Assembly (NCBI GenBank): GCA_018398765.1
Contig: JAHBMJ010001084.1
Location: forward strand, 1-64,000
Length of the DNA: 64,000 nt
Direction of reading: 5' to 3'
From: Chromera velia
Lineage: Eukaryota > Sar > Chromeraceae
Shown here piece after piece: positions 1 to 10,358 of the stretch; the stretch's first letter is position 1; the number at the start of each line of letters is the position of its first letter. The translations under genes were made by a program, and so were the position numbers. A model generated the notes under the pieces. It was not told the DNA's origin. It made no database searches and worked only from the letters and a program-made list of their open reading frames with translations.

Positions 1-594
<594 letters not shown>

Positions 595-1019
595 CTACAG
601 TCGGGCTCGGATCCGGCCGCACGTCTTGCTCACATATTGCCCCCATTTCTTACTCAATCGCTTTGCCACCCTCTTCAAGAACATCTTAGCCTCCCCTTCC
701 ATCGTCTCGTCGACCGCACTCACGAGTGGGGTGAAGTCGCACCCTCTGTCTGCGCTTGCCTGCCCATGTTTCCTCTTCTTTTCTTCTGCTGCTACTTTGA
801 GGGCTTAAGTCCAGGTCACCTTCTCCCTCGAGGCGGCATGTGGGTTTATCACCCTGGTATCGAAAATTGCCAGCCTCTGTGGAGCATAGGCCCCCCGGAC
901 TTGGAAGTTCTTCCTTAGCGCCGGACATCCCTGCACCTCCCCTTCCTCCCTAATGATCGGCTCCTTTGCGTAAACCGCTCCTGCGGGGTATGCTTCCACT
1001 GCTAGACTCGCCCATGTGT
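595..1019 (-). mobile_element. C-terminal remnant of a non-LTR retrotransposon (LINE)
   Basis: On the minus strand a reading frame runs from about 1019 to a stop at 595-597, broken by one in-frame TAA at about 812. The peptide contains [10 protein letters not shown], then an Ala/Lys/Arg-rich helix (KVAAEEKRKHG) and [20 protein letters not shown]. This order (D-x-x-V-x-x-P, then an EAR/EKR helix, then F-x-P-L-V) is the usual layout of the region after the reverse transcriptase in many LINE ORF2 proteins. No polymerase motifs are present, so this is a 5'-truncated and decayed copy. It does not resemble the LINE family at 50-53 kb closely enough to be called the same family. The assignment is by motif order only. 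Confidence 0.55.
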
Positions 1020-1274
1020 GGTTAACTAAGTTAACTTTGTCATGTCGCAGCGTGGGCAGTCCTAAACACCCAGTTTTTTTCTAAGGTTTTTTAAACTAAT
1101 AGATGGATGTTTATAAATCTTAATAATTTATTGAACTTTCAAAGTTATTGTAAAACTACTCGCAAAAAAATTTATATATTTATTTAAAAATGTTATGAAA
1201 AAGTTAGATTAATTAGATTAACAAAAAAAATGAAGACAGTTACTAAGATAGTTAAAAAACAGTTTGAAGACTAC

Positions 1275-1530
1275 CCTAATGAATTGAGAGTTGAATTGGG
1301 TGTCGAATTGGTAGTACTACCAATTTTTTACTGCCAGTAACTCCCAATTTTGAAAAATTGGTACTTAGTCTAGTGAAAGAAGTACATGGAGTTTGAAGCT
1401 AAAATTTTGTGTACGGGCTAGACAGGGGCTCACTAGTCTCTAGCCGCAGTCATTAGACTCCAATTCATTACTAGAAACAAATTCTATGAACACTTAGAGT
1501 CACCTAAAAATTGGGAGTTACCAATTTTTT
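1275..1530 (+). repeat. Left terminal inverted repeat
   Basis: It is the reverse complement of about 3325-3584 with only scattered differences (for example GAATTGAGAG against GAATTGGGAG). It contains several AATTGG/CCAATT boxes that could serve as subterminal transposase sites; that role is inferred. Confidence 0.85.
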
Positions 1531-1784
1531 TTTAGGACTAACTACCAATTTTTAAGAAAATCAACACCCAATTTTTTTTTTGGACTACCAATTTTATAAC
1601 TTCTCCTAGAAAGTAAAATATATGTGGAAAGAAAGAACACTGTAATAGAATAGTGTTGCGGCTGTACAGAACTTTATAAATTCATAAGTTTTGTATAGTT
1701 TCATAGTGTTATTCATGCTAAAAGTCCCTCCCGGCGTGACACATCGGTAAAATATGCTTGCATGGCTTTTTTTCTCTTGCACAA

Positions 1785-3068
1785 CTAAACAAAAACCAGA
1801 TCTTCCAGAATAAAACGATCATATGAATAATGTCCCCCCTGTAGGACAAAACGTTTGCAAACCTTCTTATGATACGATTCAAAGCCGTAGCATTTCGCTG
1901 TTTTTAACCCCCCAAACCGGCGGATCCACACCGTGAAGTGCGAGTAGAAGTGAGTCTTCGGAACCGCCCATCCATAAGACTTGCAAAAAAGGTTTTGCAA
2001 AGTCTTTATCACCATCTTCAGCTCTGTAAGTTTCTCACCCGTGATTGAACCTGTCAATGTGGAAAGGATCCATGAATGCAAGTAAAAAGAACAAGCAGGA
2101 AGGTTCTCTACAACAAAAATGTCCGGGCACCTTTTTTCTATGAACTCAACCACGCAAGGGAAAACGTGTCTGACATCTGCAGCCCCCAATTTAATCTTTC
2201 TATTGTTTCTCGGAATCCCTTGGACCCACTGAGTAGGGGGCAGCCCTGTTGTTCGCCACATATCTGAATCAAACAGAAACGAATTCAATTCCTCCATCTG
2301 AAAGAGCTTCTTCTCATTCACTGCCCAAACAAGAAAAAGTCTCAGCTCTTTTTTTGCTTCACCCTCGTCTGCGATATGCAAAATATCATGTTGAACGGAC
2401 CGCAGGATGGAAAAGAAAAACAGAGACAACAAAGGGGAAATTCCTGTGAAACCCCGCTGTTTGACCTCCAGGTGGTTCTCGCGAAAGCCGACTTCTTCAC
2501 ACTTGTCAAGATCCGTTTTTAGAGACGCCTCTGTAGAAAGTGGAAACTCTGTGGTGAAGTCTTTCACCGGATCTCCCGCCCTGTGGTTTCTCCGACACAG
2601 GCAATCCAAACAGAACCTGATAGCATTTGAGCACAGCTTCCGGAAACAAAGAGCTGCTTTAGCTGGGTCATCCCCCGTGAAGGTCACAATCCCTGCCCGG
2701 ATTTGCATGAGAGCCTCACCCGTCGATCCGTATAAGGCATGGCCATCAACAGTGTAGGGCACCGGAACCCCGTCAACCAATAATGAATTGAAACAAGGGA
2801 CCAAATGCTCCAGAATGCTTCTGTAATCCTCTTGCGTCTTGACATATTCTGTCAGAACTAGACAGAAAGGGAATATGTTTTCCTCAGCATGCTTAGAAAA
2901 CCTGGGAACGGAATCAATGTCGAAGACCCAATAAATGGCAAACATCTTTTTGGACACGCCTCGCAGCTTCCTTTTCGGATCTATATCATTAGCATACAGC
3001 TGGAGGCGGATAAAGTTCGGCTCCTTGATGCATGGATGCGATTTTAACGTTTCTCCATGGAGGTTCAT
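1785..3068 (-). CDS. Transposon protein, Tnp2/KDZ-like fold suspected (5'-broken)
   Basis: This 427-codon frame is the only sizeable gene inside the transposon. The segment TFTGDDPAKAALCFRKLCSN followed by a Cys-rich FCLDCLC, and later KTHFYSHFTVWIRRFGG with GFESYHKKVCK, resemble the transposase and DUF4218-like regions of plant, fungal and animal CACTA/KDZ-type elements, where a His-rich segment is followed by a conserved F-E-S/D-x-H/N. The N-terminal part (QLYANDIDPKRKLRG, AIYWVF, CLVLTEYVK) resembles proteins of uncharacterised animal elements. The frame continues upstream of the ATG (a coding-like stretch with LVKALKDPMYRDVL) to about 3190, interrupted by one TAA at about 3077. The original protein was therefore longer and this copy has probably lost its start. 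No complete acidic catalytic triad could be assigned by eye. Confidence 0.55.
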   Translation of the reverse strand: MNLHGETLKSHPCIKEPNFIRLQLYANDIDPKRKLRGVSKKMFAIYWVFDIDSVPRFSKHAEENIFPFCLVLTEYVKTQEDYRSILEHLVPCFNSLLVDGVPVPYTVDGHALYGSTGEALMQIRAGIVTFTGDDPAKAALCFRKLCSNAIRFCLDCLCRRNHRAGDPVKDFTTEFPLSTEASLKTDLDKCEEVGFRENHLEVKQRGFTGISPLLSLFFFSILRSVQHDILHIADEGEAKKELRLFLVWAVNEKKLFQMEELNSFLFDSDMWRTTGLPPTQWVQGIPRNNRKIKLGAADVRHVFPCVVEFIEKRCPDIFVVENLPACSFYLHSWILSTLTGSITGEKLTELKMVIKTLQNLFCKSYGWAVPKTHFYSHFTVWIRRFGGLKTAKCYGFESYHKKVCKRFVLQGGHYSYDRFILEDLVFV

Positions 3069-3324
3069 GGTATGTTATCCCGTATATACTCCGCGCTTTG
3101 CTAGCTCAGAATCTCTGCTCTGGAAATAACGACATAAAACGTCGCGATACATTGGGTCTTTGAGGGCCTTTACCAAGAAAAATGAAGGGTTTAGGGCGTA
3201 GGCGGTCCGCCTTGCATTGCATTAGCGGTGCACTATGACACATAAAACAAAAGTTTCAAGTTGACTCCCAATTTTTTTTTTTTTGTACTACCAATTTTTT
3301 TTTCGGCGGTCCTAAAAAATTCCT

Positions 3325-3584
3325 ATTTAAAAATTGGTAACTCCCAATTTTTAGGTGACTCTAAGTATTTATAGAATTTATTCCTAGTAATGAATTAGAG
3401 TCTAATAACTACGGTTAGAGACTAGTGAGCCCCTGTCTAGCCCGTACACAAAATTTTAGCTTCAAACTCCATGTACTTCTTTCACTAGACTGGGTACCAA
3501 TTTTTCAAAATTGGGAGTTACTGGCGGTAAAAAATTGGTAGTACTACCAATTCGACACCCAATTCAACTCCCAATTCATTAGGG
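3325..3584 (-). repeat. Right terminal inverted repeat
   Basis: It mirrors the left repeat. The inner boundary is diffuse because both inner ends run into repeated CCAATTTTT and poly-A/T tracts. Confidence 0.85.
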
Positions 3585-3657
3585 TATTTATAAGCTTAAA
3601 AAGAATAAAAAAAATGAAGACAGTTACTAGGACAGTTAGAAAATAGTCTGAAGACTA
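3585..3657 (+). repeat. Target-site repeat unit flanking the transposon
   Basis: About 51 bp here (3607-3657, AAAATGAAGACAGTTACTAG and following) repeat the left flank at 1223-1273 with about six differences. The TATTTATAAGCTTAA start of the unit recurs as TATATATAAGCTTAA at 3656. The transposon thus sits exactly at a junction between two units of an older short tandem repeat. Confidence 0.75.
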
Positions 3658-4025
3658 TATATAAGCTTAATTAGTAATTCTCTCACTATAGTTCTCTAAC
3701 TTCCTTTATGCTCTCTATAACTAGTTCTGTGAAAATGAAGTCATTCACTACTAGTACAAATCTAGGAAATTTATGATGTATATGTAGGATAGTTTCAGGG
3801 GATGCAGACTCAAATCACGTATGTACAGATCTCGTCATAGAACACACGCGGATCAATGGATGCGAACACACGCGCTTAAAGTCACCAGCGAGCATCAGTG
3901 AGGAGGGACACGCCTCATGCATGCATGGAAGTGCTGCATGCACATTGAAGGAAGTCACGCGACACGCGCAGCGCGGTCAGACGGTCGAGCAGAGCCGCTG
4001 AGGGATTAGAACATGAGCTTGCCCT
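3658..4025. other. 3' flank of the beta-propeller gene, no gene seen
   Basis: AT-rich at first, then GC-richer with several TGCATG/ACACGCG motifs near 3840-3990. It probably includes the 3' untranslated region of the minus-strand gene ending at 4026. No polyadenylation signal is evident. Confidence 0.4.
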
Positions 4026-5813
4026 TCAGCTTCGGTCTCCGCACTTTTTCACCTTGTCGTCGCCCTCGAAGGCGTCGGGGTTGAGGGCGAAGGCCCTAGC
4101 ATCCTCAGGGAAGTACACACCTCCAACGATGGCGAGGTCAGTGGTGTCGTACTGGATGAAGGATTCGTCGTTATCCAGATAGAAAAAGAACTTTCCTGCA
4201 AGCAAAAATGTACGGCACGATCAGAGTGAGCCGATGCCCCGGCCACTCTCTTCGGACTGCCTCACTCACTGTCTTTATCAGAATGTGTGCGTGCGTGTTA
4301 CACTGAGAGAGAGAGAACTGATGAGAGTGCATGAAGTGAGAAGAAAGGAAAAATCGAATCCCACCTCTGTAGAGAAAGGAGCAGCCACAAAGAGGGGGCC
4401 CCAGCGTTCTAAAACCAAAACTACTGACTGACCGTTGGGGGAAAGTTCACATCCACGGGGGCGAGACTGGGTGGAGATGCTGAAGACCTCAGGTAGCGAA
4501 GTGTCTACCTTCGTGATCTTGTTGAGAGCCTTGTCGGTTCCAACGAAAAGAGTGTCGACTCCCAGGGAGAGAATGCAGGAGTCGTCATTCGTGATACCGC
4601 CGTCAGTGGCCAACCCGGTGATCACTTCGCTGGGAAGAGGGATGATGTTGTCACAGTCGGAGATGTCAGCAACAAGCACGGAGGGCTCAACGCCACCGGA
4701 AATGTAGGCCCGGTCTCCGATGATGGTGAAGTCATAAGCCTCAAATCCAGCGTTCGGGTCAGCGTCGTCGATCCAGATGCTGCTACCCACAGTGTTGTCT
4801 GTCAGATCCCAGCAGGCAAGACGCTGTTGGGCTCCGTCGGTGTAGATGACGTAGAGACTGTCTCCGACCCTGATGGTTCTCCTGGGCATCTCGGGATTTG
4901 TGGCCACCTCGGTGTTTCTGAGACGGTCAGTCACCCTGCCGAGGACAAGATCGACGATGAAGATGTCATCACAGCTCACGTAGGCAGTCTTGGCGTCATC
5001 GGTGACGGTGAGCCACAAAGGAAAACCGCATGACGGACCAGGGTCACCGTTCACGACAGGGGCGCGGAGAGGGATAACCTTGACGAAGTTCAGCGTCTTC
5101 TTGTCAAGGACAAAGAGAAAGGAAAGTACGCCGCTAGCGTCGACAGCAATGTACGCGTAGTCGCCGACGATAACCACGGTGTCCTGAGACTCGAATCCGG
5201 TGTTCAGGGTGACCCTCGTGGAGGTGAGTCGGCCTCCCTGAATGAAAGTGTTCATGTCAGTCTCCAGCTGGAAGATGTACTCGTCACCATCGTTCTGGAG
5301 GCCAGCAGACTGCTCGAGCTCACCCCTCCAGATGGCGAGGAGGCTCTCCTCACAGACCTCCTTGTTCTCACTCTTGAGGCCGGGCTTGGAAGCGATGGGC
5401 TTGGTGACAGCGTCCACCTTTTCCTGCTTGACGCTTCCAATGTCAAAGCCGGAGAGGTCGGGGAACTTCATGCCACCGAGGTCGAACTTTGTAGGGTCTG
5501 CAGGGACAGAGAGAACGCAGGCCGCGAAGTGAGGTGACGGGGATTAAAAACGGCCACAGCAATCGAAAACAAAACATGGTCTTGTATAGAGCACTACTCA
5601 AATGCGACGAGAAACAACACACAGCAACCAAACAACACATGACTTGGGGCGTGGCATCGTCAGCGTGGCGACGAGTCAAAGCGACTAGAAAGTCTACCAG
5701 AGTGTTTGAAGAGTGAGGAATGCAGGTCGTGGGCAGAAACAGCAAGGAAACTGACCGATCAAAGCGTTGGCAGCGACAGCGCCGAAGAACGCACCAAGAA
5801 TCTGGAACTTCAT
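4026..5813 (-). CDS. Secreted beta-propeller-like protein
   Basis: Three exons were assembled: 5756-5813, 4433-5497 and 4026-4195, giving about 430 residues. Both introns start GTCAGT and end GCAG, and phase is kept. Exon 1 encodes a clean signal peptide (MKFQILGAFFGAVAANALI), so the product enters the secretory pathway. The body is a string of short beta-strand repeats with recurring patterns such as VVIVGDYAYIAV, TIIGDRAYISGG and LSLGVDTLFVGTD, like the blades of LVIVD/YVTN-type beta-propellers. No catalytic site was identified and no transmembrane segment is seen. A ligand- or matrix-binding role is plausible but inferred. The tail is uncertain: the frame used ends KKCGDRS-stop, while the next frame ends with KLKGKLMF-stop, so a small unseen intron or sequence error could change the last residues. 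It is divergent from the neighbour starting at 6487. Confidence 0.75.
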
Positions 5814-6486
5814 GCTGTGAGAGTAAAGATAGAGTTGCGTGTTGTGAAGAGTTCTGAAACAGAGACCTGATCAGATACCTTTTTAGAGTGGAGCTGGTGA
5901 AGTGTGATCTGCCTCGAGTATCTAAATCCGACCGGAAAAAGAATTCTGACGTGCAGAACTATGGACCTAGCAGCATAAGTCCATCGATCGGCTCTAAGTC
6001 CGATCGATCGTGCATGCATGCAGCATGTTGCATGCGCGCGCGTTTAGATTTTGTACAATTAACCGAATAACCGGCTAAGAAAGTGCGGAGCGGCCCGGCA
6101 AACGAAATTAAACAATTAACGCGCCGACGCACGCAGCTAGCTGCATGCATGCATGCAGGGAGCCCGTATAGGTGGGGCACTTTCTTAATTGGCCCCGTAA
6201 AGATTTGTGATCCAATGCATGTGGGGCACTTATTTTAATTGTTGCTCCGTCTACATGTGCAAGAGATCGCAATCAATTAAGGACCGCTATATACGCGGCT
6301 GTACGTAATTAAGTGACCGATTCACAACGTGCACGTGTATTACAATCCAGCTTGCATGATGAATCCCGGAGTTTGCTCAAGCTCCACCTGATGACAATTT
6401 TCTGCCTGTACCCTCTTCTTACCGTCACGGTGTTCGTATCTGGCTCATCTTCTCAGATGAAAGGCATGCGATAATCTCGAATCAAC
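5814..6486. promoter_or_regulatory. Divergent intergenic region, probable bidirectional promoter
   Basis: The 673 bp between the ATG codons of two head-to-head genes holds palindromic TGCATGCATG clusters (about 6011-6035 and 6142-6158), paired GTGGGGCACTT motifs at about 6172 and 6221, and an ATCGATCG cluster. TGCATGC is a known binding motif of apicomplexan ApiAP2 factors; use here is inferred. No TATA box is obvious. Confidence 0.5.
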
Positions 6487-8379
6487 ATGCATGGCACCAC
6501 TCAGACTCACACTGGCGTCCCAGCCGATGCTGGGCAGGCACCAGCACACAGTGGTCCCAAAGTGATCTGGATTCTCTTTGCTGTGGTTTTCACGTCTTCA
6601 TTATTCTTTCTAGCCCGCGTGACACCAGTTGTTTCAGACCAACACCTACAGACTGAGAAACCTGCCGATGATATTCCAAACGAGTTCCAACGGCACATTG
6701 AGTCTGAGCCACTTCCCACCACAGCTCCGACGACAACCACGTTGGAGCCCTCCCCGATGACAAAAACTCTTGATAAGTTATTGGAGCCCAAGCCGTTGCC
6801 GGAGGAGAAACCAATGAAGCATCCGTCTCCCTTGGCACTTGCAGGCGTAAAAATGTCTGACCTTGATTTTGACATTATTCCCCGCGACATCGAGTGTCAG
6901 AGGTTTGCATCTCTCTACAACAGATCCGAGCTGGCCCGAGAGATGCACTCATCGAACCTGTCCGGAAAGAGGGATGACTGTGAGAGGCCTGACTACCTCA
7001 ACAGAAGCAACAGCAGCAGCAGCCCAAGTCCTGCAACGACCACAGGATTCAACGGCAGGGTAGCGTTGATGATCTCCGGGCAGCTCAGCCGGCTGATCGA
7101 CGTGACTGCAGGGTCGCTGGTTGTCCGTATGGTCAGACCGTTTCTTGAAAAGGGGGTGGACGTTGACGTTTTTGGGTTTCTGACCGGAGGGGGCAAGTCG
7201 TCCCTGATGCAGATCCAACAGGACGGTCAGACAGACGAAGAGCGAGTCGCAAGGTGGAGAAAGGAGTTGCCTGAATTGATAGGAAAGATTTCCGATCGGG
7301 AGTGTTGGCACGGGAAGGCTCGACTTGGGTACCTGGGTGTGCTTGGGGAGTGTGCGGCAGAAGATATTTTAAAGCGATACTATGGGGAAGGGTTTGGGAT
7401 CCCCCAATTTTGTAAGAACATGAATTGCGGTAATGCCTTCGCTATTCGAAATATCATCGATAACATCGACGGTTTGGCGACGGGGAACCGACTTTTGCAT
7501 TGTCTCGAAGATCATACGGGAATGGGGCGGTACCTCCATACGGTGCGAACAAGATCGGACAACTTTCTGGTCAGGGGAATGGACGCTGAGAAGCTTCTTC
7601 AATGCAAAACCGACGAGGCAATGGCCCTCAGGTGTGCAGGATTTGGAGGAGGTATCAATGACCGAATTGGGCTGGTTGGTTATGCTGCGCGAGACAGTTA
7701 CTTTAATTTCTTGCAGCACTGGAAGGCTCAGATCAAACAGGGACTTTTTCACAATCCTGAGAGATCTCATATGCTATCTTTGATGCACAACAAAAAAAAA
7801 ATCTCTTACGTCGATTCCACCACTTTTGGCTTTCCTGCTCTGTCTCTAAAGGGCCCCAAGCGCTCTGGACGTGACCGCTTCTGTGAAACTAACGTCACGT
7901 TGTTGCATGAGGGGGGCATCAAAAGTCCTTGGGGACCCGACTCTGACTTTTGTGGGACCTGTTTGAGAGGGCCTTTCTGCATACGCCAAGTCGGAGGACA
8001 TGTGATGGGGGACTTTTCCAAGTTGGAGTGTCGGCAAATTCAGTCCCGCGACACTTCAACCACACCGCCTCCCCCGAAAACGACAGCTCCCCCCCCTTCA
8101 ACACTACCACCACCCCCTCTCGGATCCTCTGTTGCCCAAGCAGCACCGTCATCTTCATCATTCAGTCAATCGGCCACCAAACCTGCATGGCCAGCTCCAT
8201 CGATAAGTCAACCAAGGACAGGAACAGAAGCACCGTCCCACCCTAGATCCCACCTGATCGCTGAGGGACAATCAGAGCCTCCATCAATACACAAGGTAGC
8301 TGCTGAAGGACAAACATCTTTTCCAAGTCTGTCAATACAGTCACCTCCACAAAAGAAATTTGTTGATGTAGTAAGCTAA
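6487..8379 (+). CDS. Type II membrane protein, putative glycosyltransferase
   Basis: A single uninterrupted frame of 630 residues, unusual among these intron-rich neighbours. A short basic/polar tail is followed by a membrane anchor (residues about 25-45, VIWILFAVVFTSSLFFLA), typical of a Golgi type II enzyme. After a Pro/Thr linker comes a globular part from about residue 190 (GRVALMISGQLSRL), with HTVRTRSDNFL near 350 and FGGGINDRIGLVG near 388. The pairing of an R-x-R-x-D segment with a later G-G-I-N-D-R is seen in many poorly characterised algal and protist glycosyltransferase-like proteins, so a sugar-transfer role in the Golgi lumen is likely but unproven. The last 110 residues are Pro/Ser/Thr-rich and probably disordered or O-glycosylated. 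The gene is head-to-head with the beta-propeller gene. Confidence 0.65.
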   Translation: MHGTTQTHTGVPADAGQAPAHSGPKVIWILFAVVFTSSLFFLARVTPVVSDQHLQTEKPADDIPNEFQRHIESEPLPTTAPTTTTLEPSPMTKTLDKLLEPKPLPEEKPMKHPSPLALAGVKMSDLDFDIIPRDIECQRFASLYNRSELAREMHSSNLSGKRDDCERPDYLNRSNSSSSPSPATTTGFNGRVALMISGQLSRLIDVTAGSLVVRMVRPFLEKGVDVDVFGFLTGGGKSSLMQIQQDGQTDEERVARWRKELPELIGKISDRECWHGKARLGYLGVLGECAAEDILKRYYGEGFGIPQFCKNMNCGNAFAIRNIIDNIDGLATGNRLLHCLEDHTGMGRYLHTVRTRSDNFLVRGMDAEKLLQCKTDEAMALRCAGFGGGINDRIGLVGYAARDSYFNFLQHWKAQIKQGLFHNPERSHMLSLMHNKKKISYVDSTTFGFPALSLKGPKRSGRDRFCETNVTLLHEGGIKSPWGPDSDFCGTCLRGPFCIRQVGGHVMGDFSKLECRQIQSRDTSTTPPPPKTTAPPPSTLPPPPLGSSVAQAAPSSSSFSQSATKPAWPAPSISQPRTGTEAPSHPRSHLIAEGQSEPPSIHKVAAEGQTSFPSLSIQSPPQKKFVDVVS

Positions 8380-9490
8380 AAACAGTATGGGGGATCAACC
8401 TTCGAACATTTTTGATACGTAGTATTCAATACTTCTCCCCATACAATTTTTAAAAATGCATACATAGATGCATACCGTTCAGTTGCCAGTGTGCTAGTCA
8501 GTTACGGCCAGTTATGCTTCTACATTGTATGAAAAAAAAAACTTTTATAGAAATTATAATCATTTAACTCACTGTCAAATTCATGTTTTCTGCCGATCGG
8601 CGATCGTTCACATTCCAAAAAGAGTCCAAACTCTATAATTGTAAAAAACTAGCTAAAAAGTTATGGATATAGGAGTTGGGTCTGTTGAGATTAATTCAAT
8701 ATTAAAGCCTGAGCTAGTTTTATAAGCTGGATATCCAGTATTGGCTAGGTGTATCATAGATTTAAAAAAAAAAAATCAATTCTCGCTTTATTTTTTTTTT
8801 CTTTCACCGACGATGTTACGTAAGAAGTACTTGTAGTTCAAGCGCATGTTGCGTATTGTTGCGTACTTAGTTGTATACTCGATTGCGTATTAAACTGTTA
8901 TTGCACAAAACATAACAACTGCTGTGGACAGCTGCTGCTCATAAGTGTTGCATAAAAAAAAAAGAAAAAAAAAAATGACTTGAAATTAAGCCAATTCTTG
9001 TTTACTTTTTTTTTGTTTTTTTTTTTTATTATGATACGCCTGGAGTACCAGTGATTTCTTTAGTGATTTGTTGTCGAGATTCATCTCAATTTAAACATAA
9101 ATACAACTTAATTCAACTGACAATTTGAATCAATCATTTAGAATAAGTTCCGCCAAGACTTTTACTAGGACTTTTACCTTTAAGGTCCGCGGGCATATGT
9201 TGTTCATTCCTTTGATCGTATAGAACCTAGCATAGAACTGTAATCAACACACTGGCGTTCGTCACGTCATTCCTATAATCATGTTCATTGCTCAGTGGCA
9301 ATGCATGCACTAGTGCATGCATACTGACTGCCACACTAGATGCCACAATATGCATGCTTGTGACACAGGACATCTCGCCGGTTCACTTTATAGTAAGTTC
9401 ATACGCTTCTTCAGCACCTGGGTCTCGATCTGGAACAGGAATCTGAATCACTTCAAGTTGCACAATTGACTCTCCTTTCACTTTCAGTAG
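8380..9490. other. Tail-to-tail intergenic region, no gene seen
   Basis: AT-rich DNA with poly-A and poly-T tracts lies between two convergent genes. A palindromic cluster of TGCATGC at about 9300-9355 is the only visible structure. It contains the 3' untranslated regions of both neighbours. Confidence 0.5.
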
Positions 9491-9962
9491 TTATCTTTCA
9501 CTCCTCTCCCCTTTTTGAAACAACCAGAAAGCTTCGCCGAAAAAAGGAAGGAACCGAGACCACCGAAGGCCATCCACACGATTCCATTCCACCACGTCCC
9601 CTCTCCTTTCTGCTTCAAATGCGCGCCGATCCATATCGGCCCCCACAAACCCAGCCTGCACGTACGTGCCGCATGAGGAGATAAAAGAAAGCGAGGAGAT
9701 AAAAGAAAGCGACACACGAGGGTCTGAAGGAAGTCGAAGACCAGCGGCACTCTGCGCGTCACAGGCAATCAGCAGAGACGGAGACGAGACGAGACAGACA
9801 GACCGGCTGACAGGCAGGCAGGCAGCACTGTGCGACTTTCTTTGTTCTTTCTTTCTTTCTTCTTTTTCCTTTACACACACAGAGAAAAACAGACAAACAG
9901 ACAGAGAAAATGAGAGAAAGACAGAAATGCAGAAAGATAGACAGACAGAAAGACAGAGAGGA

Positions 9963-9994
<32 letters not shown>

Positions 9995-10283
9995 GGACGG
10001 ACGGACGGACGGACGGACGGACGGACGGACACAGAGATGCGGGCCGGCGGGCAGACAGATAAAGAGACAGAGACACAAGCAGAGACACAAACATAGACCA
10101 CGAACACCGTGTCTGACTGACTGACTGACTCACTGTCTGACAGACAGCCAAAGAGACAGACGGACAGATAGACAGTGTAATTTATTTCTTTCTTGGTTTT
10201 TTCAGACAGGAAGACAAGAAGGACACATGGAGAGACCAGATGTTCTTTCTGTTCTTTCCGTCTCTTGACTCATCGTTGAATAG

Positions 10284-10358
<75 letters not shown>

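Larger units (their letters stand above)
1275..3584 (-). mobile_element. DNA transposon with ~255-bp terminal inverted repeats and TA target duplication
   Basis: The element starts CCCTAAT and ends ATTAGGG. About 255 bp at each end are near-perfect inverted copies (1275-1530 and about 3325-3584) rich in CCAATTTTT motifs. Both ends are bounded by TA. The flanks support the boundary: the right flank carries a ~72-bp tandem unit (3585-3656) whose next junction reads GAAGAC-TA-TATATAAGC, and removing the element leaves GAAGAC-TA-TTTATAAGC, matching that natural empty site. One gene is carried on the minus strand. The TA duplication recalls Tc1/mariner-like elements, but the long repeats and the encoded protein do not fit that group, so the superfamily is left open. 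Confidence 0.85.

Noticed and set aside
9559-9768. Hydrophobic alternative frame with [11 protein letters not shown] for the last exon of the SnoaL-like gene
   Set aside because: It needs an unsupported donor; the phase-0 join gives GADMDRR right after the conserved-looking membrane motif.
9491-10151. Overlapping Cys/Ser/Leu- and Arg/Asp/Thr-rich frames on both strands
   Set aside because: They read through the GACA/GACG repeat inside an intron; only the last 55 codons on the minus strand (9491-9655) are a real exon.
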